From positions 1 to 11,529 of the forward strand of contig CAYJVO010000021.1 in NCBI GenBank assembly GCA_964373675.1: a stretch of 11,529 nucleotides of DNA, read 5' to 3'. The notes under the pieces were generated by a model. It saw only the letters and a program-made list of their open reading frames with translations. It ran no database searches and was not told the origin of the DNA. Both the position numbers and the translations under genes were made by a program. Positions 5,765 to 11,529 of this stretch are shown here, piece by piece (the stretch's first letter is position 1; each line of letters opens with the position of its first letter). This DNA comes from CAYHXN01 sp964373675. GTDB taxonomy: Bacteria > Patescibacteriota > Minisyncoccia > UBA6257 > WO2-44-18.

Positions 5765-7882
5765 TCAATAGTTAAACTTAACATTCTTTAAAAACAGGGC
5801 GTTGATCGCCACGATCACCGTGCTTAAAGACATAAAAACCGCGGCGAGCGCTGGCTGAAGAATGATCCCTTGTGCCGCCAAAACGCCGGCCGCCAGCGGC
5901 AAAGCCACTACATTATATCCAGTAGCCCAAAAAAGATTTTGCAACATTTTTGAATAGGTCCGGCGGGAAAGCTGAATAATCTTTACAATGTCCCGTGGAT
6001 CGTTTCTCACCAAAATAATGCCGGCGGATTCAATAGCAACATTAGTACCGGCGCCAATGGCAATGCCCAAATCCGCCTGCATAAGGGCTGGCGCGTCATT
6101 AATGCCATCGCCGACCATCGCCACCTTCAAACCTTGACCTTGGAGTATTTTCACTTTTTCCGCTTTTTCCTGCGGAAGCACCCTTGCAAAATATTCGTCT
6201 ACGCCGAGCTCACCGGCCACCCAGCGCGCGACACCATCGGAATCGCCAGTGACCATCGCCGTTTTTATACCTAGGCGCTTTAAGTTAGCAACCGCCTGGC
6301 GGGATTCTTCTCTTATAAGATCGGCAAGAACAATCGCGCCTAAGAGATGGCTATCTTTTAAAACATAAATTGCTGTCTTGCCAAGTCGGGCGTTTTCTTG
6401 AACGGCAGTTTGAAAATTGACGCCAACGACAATACCCTCCGTCAACACTGCCTCGCCGCCAGCCAAAATTTCTGAATCCTCAACTCGTCCAGAAACACCC
6501 TTACCCGGCAGGCGCCGAAAATCTTCAACTGCCGGCAAAACCAGTCCTCTACTTTTAGCCTCCCGGACAATCGCCTTTGCGGCAAAATGCTCTGACTTAC
6601 TGTCCACCGCCGCTGCCAACTTCAAAAGTTCTTCAATTGGCATTTGGATTTTTCCGCCCTGGGCGGAGTCATTTAAAATTATCCTATCCACCCCGTATTC
6701 TCCTTTGGTAAGTGTTCCGGTTTTATCAAAAAGGATGGCATCAATCTTCCGCGCAAGCTCAAGAGCCAAACGCTGTCGCACCAAAAATCCGTTGCGTGCC
6801 GCAAGAGTAGTAGAAATTGAAGCTACTAGCGGCACAGCTAGGCCGAGTGCATGCGGACAAGCAATCACCAGCACTGCCACTAGCCGCTCTACTGCAAATA
6901 CTGGTCCGGCTCCCAAAATCAGCCAGCCGAATAAAGTGACTAAACCAGTGATTACCGCGATTACAGTTAAATAAAACGCGGCGCGGTCAGAAAGAATCTG
7001 TAATCGGGACTTTGATGCCTGCGCTTCAGCTACTAAACGGATTACTCCAGCTAGAAAAGTATGCTCGCCGATCCGGGACACTCTGATTAAAAGTGTGCCG
7101 TCGCCGTTAATCGTGCCGGCGATCACCTCGCTCTCTACTGTTTTGGTCACTGGCCTGGACTCGCCGGTAATCATCGCCTCATTAACCTCTGATTGACCTT
7201 CTTTTACTAGCCCGTCAGCTGGTATTTTCCCGCCCGGCCGAACTAAAACTAGATCGCCGACTTTTAGGTCGGCCAGCGGCACCAATTTTGTTTCTTGACC
7301 GCTGGTAACCAATTCGGCTGTATCCGGCAAAAGTTTAGAAAGCTCTTTTAAAGCGCTTTGCGCTCCCCGCACTGCCTTCATCTCCAGCCAATGACCCAAA
7401 AGCATAACCGTGATTAGAGTGGTCAGTTCCCAAAAAAGGGTGCCCTTTTGGCTAATTAAAACCGCAAAAACGCTGTAGCCGTAAGCGGCGGTGATGGCTA
7501 GCGCAATAAGCGTCATCATTCCAGGCAAACGGCCTTTTAGCTCATGCCAAGCACCGACTAAAAAGACCCAGCCGCCGTAAAAGAAAACCACCGAACCCAT
7601 AACTAATGACAAATAACTTGAGCCGGGGAAAGTTGGCGCTTCAAATCCCAAAAGATTTCTTGGTAGCTCGGAATACAAAACAACCGGAATTGTTAAAACT
7701 AAACTAATCCAAAACTTTCGCGCAAACATCGCCAAACTATGTCCCGCATGGCTATCGCGCTCTACCCTCTTTTCTCTGTCCCCTTTCCTCTCCTCTATGA
7801 GCCGCATGCCGCACTCGGAGCAAATCCCCGGCTGATACCGAACTGTATCGGAATGCATAGGACAAATATATCTTTGACTCAT
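5765..7882 (-). CDS. copB: CopB-like copper P1B-type ATPase (CPH class)
   Basis: ATP-driven copper export across the cytoplasmic membrane. Residues 5-28 form a YHS-like heavy-metal-binding domain (CPMH 7-10, CSECGM 21-26), followed by a His-containing linker (HAGH 45-48). About eight membrane helices surround the actuator (TGES 239-242), the CPH metal motif (342-344), the phosphorylation Asp386 in DKTGTLT, TGD 545-547 and GDGINDAP 591-598. Late helices carry YN (656-657) and MSxST (684-688), expected for CPH pumps, the CopB/P1B-3 group linked to Cu(II) or Cu(I). The nucleotide-domain SEHP motif reads SEHF (430-433): His432 is kept, the Pro is not. 705 residues is a normal length. The start lies 7 bp after the isomerase stop with no Shine-Dalgarno, so it probably depends on upstream translation. 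Confidence 0.95.
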   Translation of the reverse strand: MSQRYICPMHSDTVRYQPGICSECGMRLIEERKGDREKRVERDSHAGHSLAMFARKFWISLVLTIPVVLYSELPRNLLGFEAPTFPGSSYLSLVMGSVVFFYGGWVFLVGAWHELKGRLPGMMTLIALAITAAYGYSVFAVLISQKGTLFWELTTLITVMLLGHWLEMKAVRGAQSALKELSKLLPDTAELVTSGQETKLVPLADLKVGDLVLVRPGGKIPADGLVKEGQSEVNEAMITGESRPVTKTVESEVIAGTINGDGTLLIRVSRIGEHTFLAGVIRLVAEAQASKSRLQILSDRAAFYLTVIAVITGLVTLFGWLILGAGPVFAVERLVAVLVIACPHALGLAVPLVASISTTLAARNGFLVRQRLALELARKIDAILFDKTGTLTKGEYGVDRIILNDSAQGGKIQMPIEELLKLAAAVDSKSEHFAAKAIVREAKSRGLVLPAVEDFRRLPGKGVSGRVEDSEILAGGEAVLTEGIVVGVNFQTAVQENARLGKTAIYVLKDSHLLGAIVLADLIREESRQAVANLKRLGIKTAMVTGDSDGVARWVAGELGVDEYFARVLPQEKAEKVKILQGQGLKVAMVGDGINDAPALMQADLGIAIGAGTNVAIESAGIILVRNDPRDIVKIIQLSRRTYSKMLQNLFWATGYNVVALPLAAGVLAAQGIILQPALAAVFMSLSTVIVAINALFLKNVKFNY

Positions 7883-7889
7883 AAAGGGC

Positions 7890-8849
7890 TTATATTAACC
7901 GTTTAAATTCCTCTATCAGAGGAACTTTTTCCGGATTACTGCCGTATTCAGACGCCAAATAATAGGCGGCCCAGTCTGCAAGAAGAATGCCGCGGAAAAG
8001 TTTTTCCCAACCCTCACCCTTAAGATCAACCGATTCTGCTGGCCGATGCCGATCGCGAAACAGCTTCTCTGTCACTTCCATTCTTTTTAAAATGCGGGGG
8101 TGATCGGTTGGGTCTTTTAAAAATAAAAAGTAAAATCTATCTGCCAAGTGACGACTTCCCGGACTGCCTTCAAAACTTGCCATTTCGTTATGATTCACTT
8201 CTGGAAATACGTTATGAAAGGCCGGCGTCTTGCCGGTTTCGTGAAGACGCGCCTTCCAATTATAAGCAAGACCCTCATTTTTAACGGAAGCGTAAATTAT
8301 AGGAATGAAATTCTTTAAATGCCGCGCAAGCGTCCGGCCGGCATTTTCTAAATCTGAAGCTCGCAGCTTTTCCCCCACTCTTGCCACTTCTTCAAATCCT
8401 GATTCGTGGCGCATTAATTTTAAAAGTCCCTTAACAAAGTAGCCAATCGCCGAACGCGGCGGAATTTTGGGATCTGGCAATTGAATATAGGGCACTTTTT
8501 CTTTTTTAGCCAAGGCGATCAATTTCCCTCCTGATCCGATTACCGCCCGCTTCAAATTTTTACGGCCCGCTGCATTAAAAGCATCAATTACTTCTTCGGT
8601 ATTGCCTGAATGGGAGCTTAAAATCACCAAACTGGCTTTCAGATCGCTTTCCGGCAACTCCGAAAGGCCGTAGTTTTTATGAATAGACAGCGGGGTAGTC
8701 GGGTAACGGGATAAAAGGAGATCCGCAGCAAGGTGAGAACCGCCCATGCCCACCACCACGAAACGTTTAGTTTTAACTAAAGATTTGGCATTTTTAATCT
8801 CCGGATTATAGAGAAGTTGGCGATGAAAATTATGAATCACTTCACGCAT
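7890..8849 (-). CDS. Bifunctional phosphoglucose/phosphomannose isomerase
   Basis: Interconverts glucose-6-phosphate or mannose-6-phosphate with fructose-6-phosphate in the cytoplasm. This is the SIS-fold type known from archaea and some bacteria, not classical Pgi. The first SIS domain shows GMGGSHLA (34-41) and the phosphate-binding SSHSGNTEE (78-86). KIPPRSAIGY (128-137) follows, then the C-terminal domain with RLHETGK (Glu204) and VNHNEMASFEG (His220). These match the catalytic Glu203 and His219 that I recall for the Pyrobaculum enzyme almost in number. The tail ADWAAYYLASEYGSNPEKVPLIEEFKRL is typical. 319 residues is full length. It is 4 bp downstream of the glutaredoxin gene and 7 bp upstream of the ATPase. 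With the mannosyl-transfer genes in the same run, mannose-6-phosphate supply is a sensible role (inferred). Confidence 0.93.
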   Translation of the reverse strand: MREVIHNFHRQLLYNPEIKNAKSLVKTKRFVVVGMGGSHLAADLLLSRYPTTPLSIHKNYGLSELPESDLKASLVILSSHSGNTEEVIDAFNAAGRKNLKRAVIGSGGKLIALAKKEKVPYIQLPDPKIPPRSAIGYFVKGLLKLMRHESGFEEVARVGEKLRASDLENAGRTLARHLKNFIPIIYASVKNEGLAYNWKARLHETGKTPAFHNVFPEVNHNEMASFEGSPGSRHLADRFYFLFLKDPTDHPRILKRMEVTEKLFRDRHRPAESVDLKGEGWEKLFRGILLADWAAYYLASEYGSNPEKVPLIEEFKRLI

Positions 8850-8853
8850 TTTA

Positions 8854-9090
8854 CTACTTAAGTCCTAAAATTTTTTTTAAGCCAGCTTCGTCAAAGCCAA
8901 CAACAATCTGACCGTCAATTTCAATTACCGGTACGCCCAATTGCCCTGATTTTTCCACCATTTCTTCTCTGGCTTTTTGATCGGCTGACACATCTTTTTC
9001 TTCATAAACAACATTGTGTTTCTTAAAAAACTCCTTGGTCATTTTGCAATAAACACAAGTTGGGGTCGTATAAATTAAAACTTTTGGCAT
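8854..9090 (-). CDS. Glutaredoxin-like (NrdH-type) thiol redox protein
   Basis: A 78-residue thioredoxin-fold protein. The redox pair is C12-V-Y-C15 after YTTPT. The cis-proline loop GVPV (52-55) and the closing GFDEAGLKKILGL match small glutaredoxins of the NrdH or Uxx-star kind. It would reduce disulfides in the cytoplasm, with electrons from thioredoxin reductase or a thiol. Length is normal and no signal peptide is present. It lies 4 bp before the isomerase and in the same run as the copper ATPase; a link to copper or oxidative stress is possible but only inferred. No Shine-Dalgarno precedes the ATG; a -10-like CATAAT ends 7 nt upstream. Confidence 0.92.
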   Translation of the reverse strand: MPKVLIYTTPTCVYCKMTKEFFKKHNVVYEEKDVSADQKAREEMVEKSGQLGVPVIEIDGQIVVGFDEAGLKKILGLK

Positions 9091-9097
9091 ATAAATT

Positions 9098-9126
9098 ATT
9101 ATGAACCTATTTCAAAAATATCTCCA
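9098..9126 (-). promoter_or_regulatory. Possible promoter of the glutaredoxin-isomerase-ATPase genes
   Basis: TGGAGA (9121-9126) and CATAAT (9098-9103) are 17 bp apart on the minus strand. Transcription would start at or next to the ATG at 9090, giving a leaderless mRNA. Both boxes are imperfect, and they overlap the 9099-9144 inverted repeat. Confidence 0.35.
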
Positions 9127-9144
9127 GCCGCGATAGGTTCATAA
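9099..9144. repeat. 12-bp perfect inverted repeat between GT39 and glutaredoxin genes
   Basis: TTATGAACCTAT (9099-9110) and ATAGGTTCATAA (9133-9144) are perfect complements around 22 nt. One arm includes the last codon and TGA stop of the GT39 gene; the other overlaps the possible -10 of the next gene. There is no T run, so it is not a standard terminator; a regulator site or RNA hairpin is possible. Confidence 0.6.
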
Positions 9145-10944
9145 CACTTTTTTAAAAGAATAAACCCGAAAGGCCTCTTCTCCTTTTTTATTATAAAGCG
9201 CTAGCGGAAAAATGCCTTGGCGCAAAAGCTCCTGCTCAAACAATCTTCCTGCTTCAGAGAGACCGCGTTTTCTTTTAGGAATTTTTTCTCCCAAAGCAAT
9301 AAAATACTGTTTGACGCCGAGCTTTAAGAAATAATCCTGACCGAATTTCTGCAAGAATGTCTGATATTCCTCTGTCTTTAAAACCGGCCAGCCGTGATAA
9401 ATCTGCAGCCGGTCCAAAAACCAAAGCTGGGGAGTATTTAAAATATTGCCGTCGTAAACAATAAGCGCCGGGAAACTACTAAGGCCGCGGCGGCGCGCCG
9501 CCTCCAGCTTATTTTCCTGAACTTTTTCCAAAAACTTGTATCTAGGGATAAAAGAAAAAGCGGGCGTTCTTCCGGTTAACTCTTGATTCAAAAACTTTCC
9601 CAGCTCATCGTATCCCCAATTATAATTTTCAAATCGCACTGCCGAAAAAAACCAAAATTCTTTTCCGAAAGGATAGTCTAAAATCTGACTGTTAACGGAA
9701 TAAAAAACCTCCCAACCCAAAAGCACTGCCAGACCTATATAAGACCACCTGCGCTGCCGCAGAAACTCCAAAAAGTTAGCCGCGACTAACGCCAAAAATG
9801 GCGTCAGCACGGACAAAAAACGCAAAGTCGGGCCAACCAACAACAAAAATGCGGCCAGGTAAAATAAAACAATGATTAAAAACTTGTTTTTTCTGGCTGC
9901 ATAAAAACCCAGCGCCGCCGAAAATAAAAAAATCCAGGAGTTGCCGCTTAAAAGGTTGGGAATAAAGTTTTTAAAACGGTCAAACAAAGAGCCAATTTCT
10001 TCTTTGCCGGGAGCAATTTTCCAAACATCCGGATTTTGACCGAAAAGATACGAAAACTGAAAATCAAAATGCCCCGCCGACAAATATAAACCGACATTAT
10101 AAATGATCACCGGCGAAAAAACAGCTAAGGAAACCAAAACGCCCAGCCAGAAAAATTTATTTTTAAAAACCTCCCGCCGGAACAAGGCAAGATAAGTAAG
10201 AAAAATCGGCATTAAAATAAAAGCGCTGTATTTGGTTAAAAATCCTAAACCTAGCGCCACGCCAGTCCATAAAAAATTTTTACCCCCCCACCAAAAGAGT
10301 TCCGGGATTCTATAAAAACTCGTTTGGTGGGGGGGCTTACCACTTTGACGCGCCAAAGTGGTATCTAACGCCTTTAAAAAGAAGTTTGTCGCCAGCAGGA
10401 TGAAAAAAATAACCGCCGATTCCTGCAGTCCAATGCGGGAAATAAAAACATGATTTACTGTTACGGCAGTTAGTGCCGCAGCCAATAAACCGATTGATTC
10501 AGAAAACATCCGGCGGCCGATCAAGTAAAGAAGGTAAACTGACAGGATTCCTAAAATTGCCGATGGCAGGCGAAAGCCCCAAACCGATTCTCCAAAAACA
10601 GCCATTGAAAGATTTTGCAACAAAAACACCAGCGGCGGGTGATCGTGAAAAGACAACCTTGTCCACCATGGTAAACCCGCGGACTTGCGCTGACTGAACG
10701 CAGACCCCGCAGACCCTTTGTCCGCGTTGGTCTGCGTCTCACTCCATTCTAAAGGCGTGGTTTGAAATTCCGCGTTGTCATAGTCCAGCATCCCGATTGC
10801 CCGGAATCCATACAAAACTTCGTCGCCAAGCGGATCTCCTGAAGATAAATTTATTAAGCGCAAAACCGTTGCGATGAACAAAATTAACAATAGCCATCTA
10901 TTCGCGGCAGGCGCATACGTCCTCATTATGGGGCTAGAAATCAT
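9139..10944 (-). CDS. GT39/PMT-type membrane glycosyltransferase with in-frame palindromic inserts
   Basis: An integral membrane enzyme of the PMT/ArnT superfamily, which moves a sugar from a polyprenyl-phosphate donor to protein or lipid on the outer face of the membrane. Helix 1 (about 17-33) is followed by the catalytic GDE motif (Asp41, Glu42) and HDHPPL (100-105), then about nine more helices to residue 415 and a soluble C-terminal domain (about 420-601). Two loops carry extra low-conservation sequence encoded by inverted repeats. Residues about 67-91 sit between the DE and HPP motifs, stretching a usually shorter loop. Residues about 194-222 (LARQSGKPPHQTSFYRIPEL...) sit before GLGFLTKYSA. 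The frame stays open through both. Start could be Met1 (10944) or Met7 (10926); neither has a Shine-Dalgarno. It follows the GT2 gene, its probable donor-maker. Confidence 0.88.
   Translation of the reverse strand: MISSPIMRTYAPAANRWLLLILFIATVLRLINLSSGDPLGDEVLYGFRAIGMLDYDNAEFQTTPLEWSETQTNADKGSAGSAFSQRKSAGLPWWTRLSFHDHPPLVFLLQNLSMAVFGESVWGFRLPSAILGILSVYLLYLIGRRMFSESIGLLAAALTAVTVNHVFISRIGLQESAVIFFILLATNFFLKALDTTLARQSGKPPHQTSFYRIPELFWWGGKNFLWTGVALGLGFLTKYSAFILMPIFLTYLALFRREVFKNKFFWLGVLVSLAVFSPVIIYNVGLYLSAGHFDFQFSYLFGQNPDVWKIAPGKEEIGSLFDRFKNFIPNLLSGNSWIFLFSAALGFYAARKNKFLIIVLFYLAAFLLLVGPTLRFLSVLTPFLALVAANFLEFLRQRRWSYIGLAVLLGWEVFYSVNSQILDYPFGKEFWFFSAVRFENYNWGYDELGKFLNQELTGRTPAFSFIPRYKFLEKVQENKLEAARRRGLSSFPALIVYDGNILNTPQLWFLDRLQIYHGWPVLKTEEYQTFLQKFGQDYFLKLGVKQYFIALGEKIPKRKRGLSEAGRLFEQELLRQGIFPLALYNKKGEEAFRVYSFKKVL
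10283..10335. repeat. 19-bp inverted repeat inside the GT39 gene
   Basis: Arms 10283-10301 and 10317-10335 pair over 19 bp with a single A/G mismatch, from seven C against seven G at the base, around a 15-nt loop. The stem is far longer than chance would give and is translated in frame as part of a cytoplasmic or periplasmic loop. Confidence 0.85.
10338..10363. repeat. 26-nt palindrome inside the GT39 gene, sharing the intergenic core
   Basis: TACCACTTTG and CAAAGTGGTA flank ACGCGC; all pairs match except one A/C. It lies 2 bp from the neighbouring inverted repeat. Its core CTTTGACGCGCCAAAG (10343-10358) differs by one base from 5661-5676 in the intergenic palindrome block. Confidence 0.9.
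10698..10737. repeat. Inverted and direct repeat in the first GT39 insert
   Basis: ACGCAGACC (10698-10706) and GGTCTGCGT (10729-10737) are perfect complements around 22 nt. CGCAGACC is also repeated directly (10699-10706 and 10708-10715). It encodes QTNADKGSAGSAF between the DE and HPP motifs, where homologues usually have less sequence. Confidence 0.6.
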
Positions 10945-10960
10945 AGAATGATCTCGCCCG

Positions 10961-10983
10961 ATCTTTGCTGTGCCAGCAAAGAT
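10961..10983. repeat. 10-bp hairpin between GT2 and GT39 genes
   Basis: ATCTTTGCTG and CAGCAAAGAT (10961-10970 and 10974-10983) pair perfectly around 3 nt in the 47-bp gap. No T run follows on the minus strand, so it should not stop transcription; an RNA processing or stability hairpin would fit. Confidence 0.6.
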
Positions 10984-10991
10984 TTAGGGCA

Positions 10992-11529
10992 TTATTTTAT
11001 TCTTAATAATAGGACCTTCCAAAACGCTTCCAGCATAATCCCTAAATTAAACTTGGAGACGCCGGTTTTTCTCTCGGTAAAAGTGATGGGAATTTCGCAA
11101 ATTTTGTATCCTTTTTTGTACGCCCAGTAAGTGGTTTCAATCTGGAAATTGTAGCCGACGGAACTTAAAGAGTCTAACTCCATGCTTTCCACAACCTTTT
11201 TCCGCCAGCATTTAAAGCCGCCGGTTAAATCACGATAAGGCAGCCCCAAAACTAGCTGGGCGTACCAGTTGCCGAATCGACTTACTAGCCGCCGGAAAAA
11301 ATCCCAATTTTCAATCCTTCCGCCTTTCATATATCGTGATCCAATCACAACATCACAACTGCGAGCCGCGGCCAGCATCTCTGGAATCACAGACGGATCA
11401 TGGGACAAATCTGCGTCCATCTGAACCACAAACAGCGGCTCATCCTGAAACTGTCTAAGAATCTCCTTAAAAGCGTTGACATACGCCTTGCCTAATCCTT
11501 CTTTCATTTGTCTATGTAAAACAGCCATC
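10992..11529 (-). CDS. Polyprenol-phosphate-mannose synthase-like GT2, N-terminus outside window
   Basis: A GT-A fold family 2 transferase of the DPM1 kind, which charges polyprenyl phosphate with a sugar from GDP-mannose (or a UDP-sugar) at the inner face of the membrane. Only the last 178 or so residues are here; about 60 N-terminal residues with the first nucleotide-binding strand lie beyond the right edge, so the ATG at 11528 is internal. HRQMKEGLGKAY matches the DPM1 HRxxKxGLGxAY motif. DADLSHDP holds the metal-binding DxD (fragment residues 38-40). GSRYMKGG, DLTGGFKCWR and ITFTERKTGVSKF follow in the usual order. The frame stops right after the catalytic domain, with no C-terminal membrane domain, as in the short DPM1 class. 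The next gene downstream, a PMT-type enzyme, would use its product. Confidence 0.9.
   Translation of the reverse strand, partial: MAVLHRQMKEGLGKAYVNAFKEILRQFQDEPLFVVQMDADLSHDPSVIPEMLAAARSCDVVIGSRYMKGGRIENWDFFRRLVSRFGNWYAQLVLGLPYRDLTGGFKCWRKKVVESMELDSLSSVGYNFQIETTYWAYKKGYKICEIPITFTERKTGVSKFNLGIMLEAFWKVLLLRIK

Noticed and set aside
5765..5767. UGA read as glycine (code 25)
   Set aside because: All genes end sensibly with UGA, UAA or UAG as stops and no conserved domain is interrupted by UGA.
6417..6974. A 185-codon open frame on the plus strand
   Set aside because: It is antisense to the copper ATPase, is low-complexity (Ser, Thr, Pro, Lys) and has no motif.
11526..11528. True start of the GT2 gene
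   Set aside because: The protein begins in the middle of the conserved domain just before the HRxxKxGLG motif; the real start is outside the window.

Overview
The window looks like a stretch of chromosome from a small-genome bacterium, most likely a Patescibacteria/CPR lineage. This rests on gene content and style: a secreted DUF5667 protein, very tight spacing, several starts without a Shine-Dalgarno sequence, stop codons built into terminators, and short palindromic repeats, some of them inside a coding frame. No rRNA, tRNA or marker gene is present to confirm it. UGA is used as an ordinary stop.

Layout. Positions 1-789 (minus) hold the start of a secreted DUF5667 coiled-coil protein that runs off the left edge. 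Positions 834-4205 (minus) hold a two-gene unit: a eukaryote-like deoxyribose-phosphate aldolase (deoC), then a two-domain aldehyde dehydrogenase of the ALDH16 type. Together they could turn deoxyribose-5-phosphate into glyceraldehyde-3-phosphate and acetate. Positions 4267-4830 (minus) encode an unrecognised 187-residue protein with its own near-consensus promoter, a leader hairpin and a strong ribosome binding site. Positions 5075-5305 (plus) encode a small double zinc-ribbon protein, the only clear plus-strand gene.

Positions 5333-5764 have no long gene. They hold a possible 53-residue two-helix membrane protein (minus) and a 213-bp element bounded by perfect 19-bp inverted repeats, with three abutting perfect palindromes inside.

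Positions 5765-11529 are one minus-strand run. In transcription order it holds a polyprenol-phosphate-mannose synthase-like GT2 (5' end outside the window), a GT39/PMT-type membrane glycosyltransferase, a glutaredoxin-like protein, a bifunctional phosphoglucose/phosphomannose isomerase and a CopB-like (CPH) copper P-type ATPase. The first two and the isomerase fit one route: mannose-6-phosphate supply, lipid-linked sugar donor, transfer at the outer face of the membrane. Glutaredoxin and the ATPase suggest thiol and copper homeostasis.

The most unusual signal is the palindromic repeat set. A core (CTTTGACGCG[T/C]CAAAG) occurs once in the intergenic element and once, in frame, inside the GT39 gene. 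There it sits beside a second long hairpin, and a further, unrelated inverted repeat lies in frame in another loop of the same protein. This resembles, in principle, the protein-coding palindromic elements described in Rickettsia.
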